Of a stretch of 64,000 bases of DNA, positions 50,367 through 62,681 are shown piece by piece. How positions within the stretch are numbered: the first letter of the stretch is position 1; the number at the start of each line of letters is the position of its first letter. Position numbers and translations under genes: made by a program. Below the pieces are notes generated by a model. It saw nothing but the letters and a program-made list of their open reading frames with translations. It was not told the DNA's origin and made no database searches. This DNA comes from Laccaria trichodermophora (Eukaryota > Basidiomycota > Agaricomycetes > Agaricales > Hydnangiaceae): positions 868,001 through 932,000 of the forward strand of contig JACTVC010000017.1 of NCBI GenBank assembly GCA_018417955.1, in the 5' to 3' direction.

Positions 50367-53040
50367 TCATTGGGCCTCCATGTTGCTCGATTCTGCCTCC
50401 ATCTCCTCATGAGAGACATTCTCCAAATCCGACATTAGCTCCGCCTTGATCTGCAATGCGCAGTCATCCCTTTCGACCAACAAATCTGCGTTAGCTGGAG
50501 CTCCTTCGGTTTCTTGGCTGAAGCTTACATTTCAACTGGCCCCATCAACCCTAAATCTTCCCCACTTCTTTTCGCCGCTGCTTCAGTGGGTTTTACCCAT
50601 CGGAATTTGCCAATGATATCTTCGACCCAATCGCGGCCAGCAATCAACAACTTTGGGTCGTACACCACTAACGCGCCAAACGCCGCCGCAGCGACAACAA
50701 GGAGAAGGGCGGTTGTAGTGGTCACGCATGGACCTCCACCTGGGACCGGAACGTTACCTGGAGCAGCAGTTACCGATTCGTGATTGAATTCCGTGACGAT
50801 ATTTATAATCGTCTTTGTTTCGGTCGCAGTAGATACGACAGTCACTGTCTCGATGTTGGCGGGGAGCTGTAGAGTTTCTGTTGGGGCGGGGGCAAGGTAC
50901 AAGCCGGTAGGCTGAGAGGCTCTAGTTGTACCAGCGATGGCAGGTTCTGCCCTCGTGTTACTCAGGCTCCATGCGGTTTCTGCCCACAGCTCCAGTTCAT
51001 CGGCAAGTCTCGCAGCCTCCCCAGATGCTCTAAGAGTTTTGATGTAAGGAGCCAATTGGGACGCCACAGGTTTGGAAGCCCAGTAAATGAGGATGGAACA
51101 TGGGATGGACAAAATGACGAGGACTCGTGGCCATTTCCTAGTTCTGAGCCTGTCTTCAGGCGGTATAACCTGCCAAAGTGTTTAGCATTACGAGACAATA
51201 GCATCATGATCAGGAGAATAACTACTTCGGCGGGTTTCGCACTCGCGGGCACTTGTTGAGTTTCCTAAGCAATTCCATGTATTAAACCGTCGTATACGTA
51301 GAGGAAAGTTTATGGATGAAAAGACATACTGTGGCGATAGCTCCGATTGATGCTGATGGCTCTGAAATGGGCGCTGACGGCTTCGACGATGCTGACGGCT
51401 TAGACGACGCTGACGGCTTAGACGACGCTGACGGCTCAAACGACGCTGACGGCACAGACGACGCTGACGGCTCAAACGATGCTGACGGCACAGACGACGC
51501 TGGCGGTCCAGTTCCTCGGATTTCCTTCCCCTGAGCAAACCTGTGGATTATACATAATTGAAACCAAGAAATACATAACTTACGTGACCAACTGCCATTG
51601 GGCCATCCACGGCACTGGCGAAAGGAAGGACTAGCTTCAGTATCACCAAATTTGCAGACTCCTTTTCGCTTTGCGTGAGCAGGACAGTTGGAATACCCGC
51701 GGGTCGTCCAAATTCCTAATTTGATCAAGTTTAGCTAACTTGAACGTGTATCCAAGGCTCAGACCCACAACTATCTGCGTGACTAGATTGTTCTGCCAGA
51801 TTAGTACATATGTCACATGTACATGCGCGAAATGGTGACTGACGCGTGGAATCTCCAGGTCGTTTGCTTTCCGCCTCATCGAAACGGACGGGGGAGTTCA
51901 TCGTAGGTCTTGCCAAAACGACTCCTCCATCTGGATGACCTGCAACCACCGTGTCATTGTCGACAAAATCCAGGCCCACAACCCTGATGGAACCGTCTTT
52001 CCCCTTGATGTCGTAACGAGTGGAGCTTATGTAGGTTTGCGTTTTGACAGAATACCAGTCTATGCCGTCACTTAAATTTGTAGCGGCTACGAAATCTTTA
52101 AGGGGAGAAAGTGCAATTCTCCCCCTTGATAGTGGCACCGAGTCAATAAAATTCTGATAAGCGCTTTCGCTTGACTTACATGTATGGGTGATCTTGGCGC
52201 GGTTGAATGCTCCAGAGGGCTTGATAAGGAGCTTGCGTAGAATACAATCTTGATTGGACTTCCCTCAATATAGGTGTGTTTGAAAGGGTGGGTACTTACG
52301 ATATGCCAAAATCAAGAAAACCAACGAGGACGGATTCGGGCTCTAGGTAGGTTACCGTGTGTGGTACGAGACTGGTTGCTCGCCTAGTGGTGATTGGAAG
52401 CCTTTTGAAAGGACGGTGGAGTTCTTGACTTTGCGTCAGGGTGCTGACAAGGATAAGAAACACCGCTTTGAGCTTACCTGAAACAGGATCATCCACTAGG
52501 ACGACAGAGACTTCCCTCTCGCTGGTAAATCCCACTGCAAGTTGGGACCCATCGACGTTTGCGCTGATGGCTTGGATAAAGCCGGAGTACTCTCTCCGTA
52601 AGATCGAGTCTGCCTGGTGGTTCAACGTCTGAGGGTCCAATGTGTTTGAAGCAAAGTAGAAACCTACCCCTTGGGACTTAACGGAAATGGCATACAGATT
52701 TCCTGCTGCATTCCCCACGAAGAGGGTGAGGGGTTGGGTGGGATGCCAGACAATAGCTCTAATTTTAGATCCTGCGTTGAATTTGCGAATTATCGCCCAG
52801 TTCTCTGAGAAGCGGATCTACAAATATATATAATTCGATTAAAATCAAGGCGCAGACAGCTGTTGTGAGCCTCGTGCTTACCACAATGCAACCTTTATCA
52901 TCTCCAGTCGCAACGTAGGTGCCTTCTGGAGAAAAGGCAACTGCGCCAATGGAGCACTTGTCGACCATTAGGGTTCCCTCCCTGTGAATTGCTCTTTGGA
53001 ACGAGGAGTCCCCTGAACGCAATGGAAGATAGTTGTGCAT
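50367..53040 (-). CDS. Membrane-tethered WD40 protein 3 (stalked form)
   Basis: ATG 53040, stop TGA 50367-50369, about twelve exons. Propeller blocks: CSIGAVAFSPEGTYVATGDD, IRFSENWAIIRKFNAGSKIR, GFIQAISANVDGSQLAVGF, GRIALSPLKDFVAATNLSDG then IDWYSVKTQTYISSTRYDI. After GIPTVLLTQSEKESANLVIL come a Ser/Pro repeat stalk (PSASSVPSASFE units), TM1 (VLVILSIPCSILIYWAS), a helical and Thr-rich segment, TM2 (ALLLVVAAAAFGALVVY) and an acidic tail. The final junction uses donor GTAAGC after VEM, with an acceptor about 65 bp on, leading to DDCALQIKAELMSDLENVS. The frame is continuous through every junction I traced. It is the best evidence that propeller and TM parts belong to one gene. Confidence 0.75.
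51350..51520. repeat. 18-bp coding minisatellite
   Basis: About seven to eight units of GACGCTGACGGCTTAGAC and close variants on the + strand. On the coding (-) strand they specify PSASSV, PSASFE and PSASSK units that form the stalk between propeller and TM1 of WD40-TM gene 3. Confidence 0.85.
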
Positions 53041-53934
53041 CGATATCGGGTGTGGATGTATACGCTGCTTGAGTGAGCCTGTAACGTTGAGTGCGGCAGA
53101 ACAAGACGGCAGAATATTGTGGGTTCGATCGCTCGAAAACACGCCAGGTACTGCAAGGGCCTGGATGTAAGTAATATTATAGGCGAGTTCAAAATTGCAT
53201 ATATGCCATGACCATGCAGCCGCAGAACATGATCATGAGTCTATACACATGTTCCATGTACTTGCCATGTACATACGTACAGGCACAACCATGATCATGA
53301 CCAATTGAAAGTTCGAATTCGAATCTAGTTAGCTCATCATGATCAGGATCGATATCAATATTCTAGAAGAAGTATAGCATACCATGATGATCAAGCGATC
53401 GGGCAGAAATGCGGGGCATGCCACCATGCCATTGACCTAGATTTTCCACCATATATATATATGGACCACTCCGGAATATATCTATCTATCTATCTAAGTA
53501 TATATGCAGTATACGTATATACAAGATATCATAGACAAACGTGAATATCTAAACCTTATAGATTAGTATACTGCCACGATCATGATCAACGGACATATAT
53601 GCGTCTAGATCTAGATCTTGTAGATCTGCATCCAAATTCATGTTGTTGTTCATGATATGATCATGATCACACAATATAGTTTTTGTATCATGATCATCGA
53701 TATCCCACTTGATCAAAGGCCTATATATAGGATCCTCCGAATATACGTTCAAATTCTTTGCATAAATTTGTGTTCAAGTGAGATATGTATGTGGTCATGG
53801 TCGTAAGGGCACACTGGCAAACAGATGGGTAGACTTAGAGGGGGTATGGAGACTGATTATAAAGCGCCTGCCTCTTAGAAGCTGACACACAACGTTTAAC
53901 TTAGGAGGGACTGACCGTAACGCAAGCACTTGGT
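53041..53934. other. Promoter region and palindrome-rich island
   Basis: Upstream of WD40-TM gene 3. From about 53200 to 53760 the sequence is packed with GATC, CATG, CTAG, ATAT and TGCA words, including TGATCATGATCA-type nested palindromes, a (TA)n tract near 53450 and an (ATCT)n run near 53482. No gene is supported. Confidence 0.6.
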
Positions 53935-54312
53935 GCATTTCCTGTATCCAGCGCTTCCATGATACGGGAGATAAACCTTTTTCATGATTGGGAAAGAGTA
54001 AGAAGGGGGCAGACGATCCTAGAAGCACTGTTACTCACAAAGCGATGGCTAAATTGATGTTTTTCTTTTTGATGGCGCGGGGATTGGAGAGAAAAGGGAC
54101 TCGCTTTCCAACGCTGAACACGGCGATCTCCCCCGGCCAGGGGATACTGGAGGGGATGTCCGCGAGGGACTCGTTCGGTGGGAGCGTTTCAAGTCTGTAG
54201 CCGTAGACAACGAGCTGGTCGGAACCGATGGTCACTTTTACACGCCGGATGATGGGAGTGAGAGGCGTCCCAAAAAGTTGAAACTTTTGCAGGACATGGA
54301 CGTCGGGCAAGC
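53935..54312 (-). pseudogene. Fragment of a hypothetical protein with a PWPGEI motif
   Basis: An open stretch on the - strand reads DVHVLQKFQLFGTPLTPIIR, then QLVVYGYRLETLPPNESLAD and SSIPWPGEIAVFSVGKRVPF. A possible intron leads to FISRIMEALDTGNAPSACVT. I have the impression that this pattern occurs in other Agaricomycete hypothetical proteins but cannot name it. No start or stop model is complete, so it may be a partial gene or a remnant. Confidence 0.4.
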
Positions 54313-57168
54313 GCTCGCCTTGCCGATGGGAGACTGGGAAAGCTTCCAGTTTCCCACCTGAGCTGCCAAATGGGAAATGGAGCCCGAAGACGAAGTTTAC
54401 CTATTGGGGTGAATACAAAGTTAGAGATGTGCATGAATGACCCAAGAGAAAAATTCGAGTGATGCATCTCATTCGAATTCCTCACTCCTGTGCTGGCTGG
54501 TGCGCGCGCACGTCTGGATGTCGATCCCCTAGCCTGCACATACATCAGCATCGATTCATATCGTCCCCGAAGACCTAAATCAATCGTCGAAAAATTGAAA
54601 CGTGAGCGCACCATGGTATATATTTGAGTGTTTTGCGCGATTGTAGCACTCGTGAACGCGCAGGCAGGCAGGCAGTACGTACTCTGCAGGCTGATGGCGA
54701 CTTATAAGGAAGAGATCTGGATATGTGTGACGTTCGTACACATGTTGGCGTGGCCGTGGCCCTCAGATCTCCGGAGATCATGTACGCTGTATGTGCATGT
54801 ACATGTATGCGCATACGCGGCATACGCTGCAGGGATCTCAAATAATATTCAAATAGAAAGCTTGACAGTTGATCATGTTACTGGTCAACTGGGGATGCGT
54901 ACATATACGCACCTTGGCAATGCAGCACGTTTCGTGCGAATGCGTCTAGATCTACCATAGTACTAGCCATAGCTGGCCAGTATCATTGATCGATATCGAT
55001 GTAGAGCCTTCGGAGGACAAAAATCTGAAAAGTATAAGCAGGGCTTTAAATTTCACCGTAATATCATCGATCCAAATCAAGTCTTTAAATTCGAAACACG
55101 TACATTGCATCTAGAAGAGCTAGGCCTGTCCTCGATCGCAGTATCCAGGCGCGCCGTGCATACGGCTCCCATGGCCAACTAGCTATAGACACTGTTATCG
55201 GTGCCACGCACGCTGATCATGAGCCCGCTGCGCGCTAGTACGCACTAGCTACTAGTATAGTCCCAGTGCAGCAGTGCTTGTACGTACATGCATAAGGCTG
55301 CAAGCTTGCGGCCGCGGTCTTGTGGAATCGAGGGTTGAACACTGAAAATTTGCGCCACGACCTGCCTAGTCCGGATAAAGCTCGGTTGCAGGGGTTCATG
55401 CTCTAGATCTATTCTATCGAAGCTCGCTCCGCACTTGGGATTGAACATGAGGCATACAGCTAGTCAACTTACGGTCCATATATATATGCATGTACATCAT
55501 CGAGCCTCAACCCATGGCAATGGGGTTTAGAACGTGTGCCAGCCCTGCCAGACGTGCCTTGGCAAAGCCTCATGAGTTCGCCGCATGCGCATAAATTTGA
55601 GCTTAAGCTTGGACGTGGATGGGCCCGGGGGGCCCACGAGTTAAGGGTAATTAGAGAAGGTGATCACGACGCGGGCCAATCGATCGAGTGCCGGCCGCGA
55701 GGCATGTTCAAATATATATATATCGTTGGGCATGTACTAAGTCTATCCACACATGTGCGCAACATATATGTCGGATTCGAAGGGGAATGCAGCTGATCAT
55801 GATCATGCATGGCGGACTGGCCTCCACCAGCCAGCTCAATATCCGCGAAAATATTCATTTGCGTTAGCGCTGCATCTCGAGACTTGAGTTCGGGATTTGA
55901 TCATGAGACTAGCACCAGCCATGACCACCACATCGCGCTGATGCAGTCCGATATTGATATCATTATCATTAATTTCACTGCATGGTGGGACCATTGATTA
56001 TGCGCGTAGGGTTGGCCATGGAGAGTCTATCGGCCGCCCGATTTTCTCCTGACTTCAGTTGCAAGTGCATATGCATGCAGTGGAGGACACCTAAATCCGG
56101 ATCCGGAATACCCTAGTCAGGGTTTTTTTTTCATGCGCTAATTGGTGGAGACCTCACAAATATTCACTCTTGATTTGTTCGGCACTAGATCAGGTCCAGC
56201 AAAATTGGCGGCGCTTTCCAATCAATTGCAAGGATGTCGGGATTGAGACAGTGGCCACGGTAAATATGCAGGGGCGGAAGTCCTCGAAGGAGCGGAGGAC
56301 ATCAGCTCCTGCAAGGGGAGCTGGAGTGCAAATTGGCGCAGATTGACGCACAAGAAGTTGCCAACTTCTTCGGAAATCTGCTTCTGAATTTCGGCGACTT
56401 TTTTGGAGCGAAGAGCTGCAGCAATTGTCCAGATCTAAACAAGTCAATCAATTTAACGTAATGTCAACCTTGAGGAGATCGGGGACAGGTGGCTGCTAAA
56501 CGTCCACAACTATGACGCCTAGGCCTCACGTCATCCGGTGCGCATCCCTCCAGTGTACATGTCTGAAGGTCCACTGGACCGTAGGTTCATAGAATTGTGA
56601 TGTTCAAACAAACAAATAATGTTCAAGCACCCTGGCAGCCGCAAGATGGGTGAGCATAATGAGATGAAGTAGTGGAGGTGCCGAGAAAATGTGTATTATA
56701 GATCCAGAGGCAGGGTAGCCAACTCGGGAATTACATCTTTCCAATGAGCTCCACCCGGCGGCAAAAGGCCGGCCACTGAGCTTTCAAAGAGAAGTGTTGA
56801 GGATGAAGCGATCAATTTATAGGCCTGTCAGTGTTCAATCGCCCAGCAGCTGCCAGCGACGATGTCGCCATTATTCAGTGACCGGGGTAGAATTCGTGAT
56901 AATTCGAGTTTGGCAACCACAGTTCATAAAACCTACCAACGCGATAAGCACTGCGTTGCCGATGACAGATAGTTATGACAAGTTCCAGATATGCTGATTG
57001 AAATCTTAGAGCCCCAATCTGATCAGCCCCCAATTTGAAGTAAAATGGAGCACGCAGAAGAGGAAATCCAGACAATGATATCAAGGTGGTGATCAATCAG
57101 TATCGAGACTTTCTATGATCAAAAAAAAGCTTCCAGATCCGCTCCTCTGCCCAAGTCGAATGATAACA
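54313..57168. other. Mostly noncoding, palindrome-rich
   Basis: From 54720 to about 55960 the DNA is dense in short palindromes (CATGTACATG, GATCGATATCGAT, CTAGTATAG, GATCATGATCATGCATG). A - strand stretch at about 56440-56250 in one frame (KVAEIQKQISEEVGNFLCVN) looks helical but cannot be extended. The 3' flank and expected left terminus of the Tnp2 element lie somewhere between 56100 and 57168; no terminal repeat was found by eye. Confidence 0.45.
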
Positions 57169-60100
57169 TTAACTAAGGTGCTTGTAAGCATGGTTTTGTG
57201 GGAGAATTTCAGAAATTTGGCAGCTTACCCGGTCCAACGGCAGGACATGTATGAGATGTTCATAGCCCTCCTCTTGCATCTCAGTCAAAGCGAAGTGGGA
57301 CACCACCTGGGAAACCTCCAGGATGTGCAGCGATGCCGGGACTCTCTGGCATAGATATCCACCAGCAAAACCAAACTCGCGGAATATGTCAGCAGGATCC
57401 CTAGCAGGGTCCAACAACTGGTATTCTCGGACAACCAGGTAGGACCTCATCAATCCTGTATGCTGGAAGATTGCTTCAACTCTCCCTGCTCTGTGTGTAT
57501 GATTCCGGTCTTCATTGTGGTGAGAGGGACCTCGCAACTGGAATATGATGTTACTGTCCCGAAATGCAGGGGATGACCAAGTCCCGTAAGATACGCCACG
57601 AATACCAATCCGCTTCATTGCGAGACAATGAGGATCTGGAAGAGGTGCCAGCGGTGTAGAGAGACGGATGTGATCACAAAGAAGCTGGTAAGGCTCTCCG
57701 TCGAGCTTGAACGGCTTTGCGTTTGCGTCAGGCGTATATCCTGGATTTGCGGGATCCAGCATACTTGCACGACGAAAACCTCGAATATCCTCTTTTTCAA
57801 TCGACTCAATGGTTGATAGCATATCCACTACGGTTTCGCGCACTGCATCGTCGTCAGAAAGGATTCCGCGGAGGTTGGCAGCACGAGTCGACATCTTCAT
57901 GAAAGTTGACTCCACTTCGCCTGGAAAAATGTCATTGAGTCCTGAAGATGGGACCGACACAAGAACATACCGAGTTTTTGATTAGTGTTGATGCGGTGAA
58001 AAAAGTTGATATAACGTTCGAAAAAGAATCCGCTGCGCGAGTGGACGGGACCAAAAAGATCCAGCAAGTCTCCAAGGTGGAGCGCCGCGTGGTGGACAGG
58101 ACGAAGACGCTGATCAGGGAATAGGTTTTTTATCCCAGCAACGTAACGAAAGATGTGATGTTCATATGCTGCAATCTGCTCCCGCGAAGAGGAGCGCATA
58201 TTGAGGATGGAGCTCGCACTGGCTAGGTGCATAAAGTTAGCAAGTAATTCACGTTTGCGGCCAGTCTCGTTTCCCCAAAGCCGAATTAACGTGATGGGGA
58301 GATGGACAGTGCAAATCACAAGCCAATTGTCTGCACTTAGCTTCCCCCTCTTGGTAGTCCCCCAGTTATGGGGTGCAGGGGTAATCCAGGATGGGAGCAG
58401 CGTTCGCTTCATATCCTGCCACACAGCTTGCATCACATCTTTCCCAATGACAGCGCGAACGGGGGGCGGCTCAGGGAGGAACGACTGCAGTAATACATAT
58501 TTTTGTGGATCTTCGTCAATCTGGAGTAGTAAGGTTAGCGAGAGCATTGATTGTTCGATTGCTTAGGCCTCACATTGGCACAGATAAGATCAAACAGAGC
58601 TTGCTTTCTCATTCCTTCATGCGGGAGACCTAGGTTGTCGCAAATATGACCTAAAACGTCCCCCTTCGACGCCTGAAAAGCTCTCGTTCGGCTAGAATCC
58701 CTATCACTTCTGTCCAAAAGATGCCGGATGATGCGAAGATACGTGGATCCATGGCCCAGAGTGGGTTCAGTGATATCTGTTCTTTGTTCCTCCAGTTCAG
58801 GCACCTGAGCAGCTGCAGCAGGAGGCGCGGCGGCATCAGTGTCATCTTCCACTGTAATAGGGGAAGACAAAAATGCTTCCAGGTCCACATTATGGGTTTC
58901 TTGTCTCTGTAGTGTACATTACCAGTCTTAGTCAATAGTCGCACCCCAAGGACATGTAAACATACCCAGCGAAATATGTTATTAGCTAAAATCCACTTTG
59001 TTCCCACAATGAGTTTATGTCCTTCCCCTTGTATCTTGTTGTCAACGCAAAATGTGTAGAGAACCTTGCGCCGTAGGGACAGGAGTTCATACAGCATCCT
59101 CGCTTCATTCAGACGAACAAGCTTTTGGCACCGTTTGAACCCTGAATCCGCCCGACTGACGCATTTTTCAGGTGTTAGCGGTGCTTCGGTCAACCCGTCA
59201 CCGCCATGATCTACTTCCAAATTGATTTGAAAATACTCTCGAACCTGGATGTCATGAAGGTTCTCAAGTACGTGCATAGAGTCGACAATGGCATATAAGA
59301 TCGGATTGAAGTAAGGGAGATTCAGAAGCGGTGACCATCGTAAGCCGCATGCCTTGAAGATATTTTCACGGTCCCTTTCGCTTGTGGCATCTCTCCACAG
59401 TTCGGCGAAGCGGCGCATATGAGTGAGGTTTTTGGACGGCCACTCTGCTTTTTCCAGTACCTCAATGTCGTCAATGTCAAGATCGCAAAAGGTGCAGAAG
59501 TAATGCGCGGTTTGAGCTGCGAATCCCAATGCCTGACGTAGAGCGAGCATATCGGAAATAACTGGAATGAGCATCGCTTTGTAAAGCTTACCAAGCCGAT
59601 GTTTGTAAGTTCGGGAAAAAAAGACGCCCGGTGCCCAAAACTCGAGAAGATCTTCGACGACAAGCTGAAGATATGGGTTTATTTGCTCTTTTGATGGCTT
59701 ATCTGGACCTGGTATAACCCCAACAAGAAACATGTTTTCCTGAAGGAACCGAAGGTGTTCAGGAAAGTTGAGACAGACCAGCCACATTCCAGTTGAAGAT
59801 ACTTGTTGCTTCGCAGTTTTCATGCCAAAAGTATTGAAGCTATCCATGGCGAAGCTGAAGATTAATCGTCCTTCTCCAGCTGGACCAGGATAAAAACGGA
59901 GTCCAGCGCTGTCTTTGAGGTTTAGAAATACCTTGGAAAGCCAGATGTCATTGACGGATGCATTTGGGTCCATGGAGGGTATATGAGGCTGGCTGTCAAG
60001 CAGATCCTCAATTCCCTTACGCGATAAGAGTCTGCCCAGCCATGACTTGAGGTCATGATGTAGGTATATTTTCTTGGGGGCAAGCTTTGTAGCACCACCA

Positions 60101-61230
60101 TAGATGGCGCGCCGCTCCCATAATGACGTGCCACATAGGGGACTTGAAGGCGTTTGTCGATGACCACAGTGGGAAATAGCAGGATCACCTTGTGGGGACA
60201 AATCACTAGGTCTGATCGGAAAGATGTGGTGACATTTAGGACAGGACAGAAACGGGCGGGCAATAGCGTCAAGGTCGAAGAGAGAAGACAAAGTGCGCGG
60301 ATCCTTAGGGATCGCGCTCGCTGTGTTAGAAAGGGGATCCACGTTCCTAAGGATATCTCGAAGGCCCGCAAGGTGTGCGCGAAGGGCTCTGCGCGGTGTG
60401 AAGTAGATGTTCTCCAAGACCAAGGATACGAGGGATGCTGCCCTCAAGGCAGCGTTTTGAGGCCCTTGTCGGAAGAAGAAATTCTCTAGCTAAAATTAGC
60501 AAGGGCCTCTGTAAAATTGATCGAATTCACCTGTATTGAAGACCACCATATCGCCAGTCTGATGAGAGCGCTGTTGCGCCCATTGCATTCCCTTCTGCCG
60601 ATTGATGCGGCGCAATTCATTATAGATGTTATCTTTCAAAGCTTGAATTTCAGCAGCCGGGTTCATCGTTGAGAGCATAGAGAATAGTTCGCAAAAACGA
60701 TTCTCGGTTTCAAGATATGCCGCATTCATGCGATGGCCAGGATGCAGCGCGTGAACCCCTACGTTGGGTCTCACCAATTGTGCGTCGGAGGGCTCGGTAT
60801 ATGGCCCATTCAACTCTGTAGAACGCAAGAACACAAAAGCTTCAGAAGGACTGAAAACTGGAAGGTGTGAGCGGCAGTCAACCTCAGATTCGATGAGGGT
60901 GATCCAAGTTGAGGTCGGCGCTCCCAGGGGGTAGTCAGCGTTCTGATCAATCCTAGGCCTGCTGGAACGAGTGTTTGTTCGGTTGTGGATGCGCCTTTTA
61001 TCCTCTCGAACATGATTATCGCGGGTGCTGCGGGGAACAATGTTTCCTCTGCCGTCGTAAAGGCCCGTAACCACATTGTATACCGTACAGTGGCTTCGAC
61101 AGCGGCAGATGCAAGTTCCCGAACGTTTTTTGTTTGAAGAGGCCGAGTTCCTTGCAAACATCTGGATGAGGAATCTGCCTATAGATACGTTGAGATATCG
61201 CTCAACTATGACAAGACCGCAGATGCGCAT
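57169..61230 (-). CDS. Tnp2-family (CACTA) transposase
   Basis: Six exons (61230-60531, 60485-58966, 58906-58574, 58520-57971, 57920-57229, 57180-57169) join in frame to 3807 bp, 1268 aa. A start at the next in-frame Met near 61160 (MFARNSASSNKKRSG) is also possible. The N-terminus has a Cys-rich CICRCRSHC and VPRSTRDNHVREDKRR. A zinc-finger-like LSCPKCHHIFP with SHCGHRQ..LCG follows. The Tnp2 core contains FSFAMDSFNTFGMKTAKQQV, MFLVGVIPGPDKPSKEQINP, LGKLYKAMLIPVISDMLALR and HYFCTFCDLDIDD. A late block SADNWLVICTVHLPITLIRL and HSRSGFFFERYINFFHRINT is typical of fungal copies. Nothing in the frame is broken, so it may encode active transposase, which would cut and paste CACTA elements. Confidence 0.85.
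57169..61230 (-). mobile_element. CACTA-type DNA transposon (coding core)
   Basis: Bounds given are only those of the transposase; the true ends lie outside. Terminal CACTA repeats and target duplications were not found by eye on either side. The right flank meets the diverged tail of the inverted repeat at about 61384, so the element's end is probably between 61230 and 61384. A second, decayed N-terminal copy lies at 13.3-13.9 kb. Confidence 0.65.
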
Positions 61231-61383
61231 AATTATAACTCACGAGATTAATGACTGCCCTTCAAACGCGCTTCAAGTTGTGCTAATCATGAATTATGAT
61301 AAGTGCACATGCACATCTGGCCATGGCCATGCACCAACCACGCCGCATGATCTGCACGTGAGATACATGGCGCCGGGCTGGAG

Positions 61384-61589
61384 CAGTAGACATGACAGCA
61401 AACACTAAATAACTCGAGTAGGCAATGCTCGGAGTCTGAGTAAGAGATGCTGGCAAGAAGTACTATGGTTATATAACAATGGCAGCATCTTAAAATTATA
61501 CTACCGAAGTCCCTCCTCTTCGGGGGTCATTCCAAGCGCAGATGCGGGCTCCAACAAGCTCGCCAGCGCCTTCAAGCTGCGTATCCCAG
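61384..61589 (-). repeat. Diverged tail of the inverted repeat (right)
   Basis: Aligns to 22077-22290 at roughly 85% with small indels. Homology stops at about 61384, where the left copy continues into a further BTB-tail repeat and this copy runs into the flank of the Tnp2 element. Confidence 0.8.
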
Positions 61590-62681
61590 CCGCAGCTACA
61601 CGACGGTCCCAGATGGCTGGAAGGTCGTCAGAGTAGAGGTTTTGGAGGAGGATGAGGATGATGAAAGGGTGGCAGCCCGAGATGGATAAGTGGGTGGATG
61701 TTGCTTTTGACGAGAATGCGAAGAGTGATGCATGATTGCGATTGAACACCTTTCCCAGCCAACACCCTCCTGAAAACAGGCGAACGCGCAGCGAGGACCA
61801 CTCGGTGTGCTAGAAACTTCGGTCGGTGGCGGAAAGGATGACATCCGGAACAGCATGAGGAAAGCGAGTATCCAGTTGGACACCACCAGCACCACCTTCT
61901 CAGGCCGCACACCACCCAAATGCTCCTCCACTCCCCAGCTCAATCTCCCTAGGTCGATGATCCGCCCGAAGTGCACCATGCGCCCCGTACTATTCGCACA
62001 CACTCGCGCAACTCGCTGAAGGTACTTTGAGCGCTGGATCTTGAACGTTTTTCTGTACCTCATGGCCCGCTTCAACTTGAGTTTTTGCTGCCTGAGGCGG
62101 AGGAGGCAGAGACAGAACGGGCGCGCATGCGCACGAAGACATGTCCTACTTCTGCGCATACTATGATCGAAGCCCCCGCAATCACCGGCTGAGAGGCTGC
62201 CTGACGATGGTACATTTTTTGCTGCAGTGTTTGATGACGATGTGGACGCGAGAGAGGGAGAGGAAAATGCTCCTCTGGCCATTTTCGGTAAAACAACGTC
62301 AATGGTGATTCCTCTTGGAAAAGGTCTAAATGATGCGCTCCTTTCCATTCATCTCATGCAGCGGCGCTCTTGTCGAGCCTTTGAACAAGCCGGCTGACTC
62401 ATTTCATCGTGTGTCGTGCACTCCAGCATCAATCGGCCCTTGAGTCCTTGAGTAGAGAATGGGAAGCGTGGAGGAGCGAAAGACCGCCGCTCTTGAGATT
62501 GGCAGCGACATCGGCAGCTACAGACTCCAGGAATCTCCAGGCCCATACTCGTAGCCGCTGGGGGGAGGTCAGAGCTGATATGGTTTGAAAAACAGAAGGG
62601 CTTACTACCGATGAGAACTCGCTGGATGAGCAGAAGGCCCAAGGTTGCAATTGCAGAAAGTATGGCTATGCCGATCATCAA
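61466..62681 (-). pseudogene. BTB/POZ-domain protein pseudogene (right copy)
   Basis: Identical to the left copy up to 61590, with the same one-base register break between the DVILSATDRSF and LAHRVVLAARSPVF blocks. It therefore shares the lesion rather than acquiring its own. The last part (61466-61589) differs from the left copy by substitutions and indels. Confidence 0.65.

Noticed and set aside
51316..51534. + strand DADG/DDADG repeat resembling calcium-binding or acidic repeats
   Set aside because: It is the complement of the in-frame PSASS stalk repeat of WD40-TM gene 3; no splice context exists on the + strand.
57169..61230. Single-ORF transposase of 598 codons (58651-60447)
   Set aside because: Its last part runs through an intron; splicing at 58966/58906 restores the conserved continuation.
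61230..61384. CACTA terminal repeat at the right end of the Tnp2 element
   Set aside because: No TAGTG-type terminus with a partner on the left could be identified, so no boundary is claimed.
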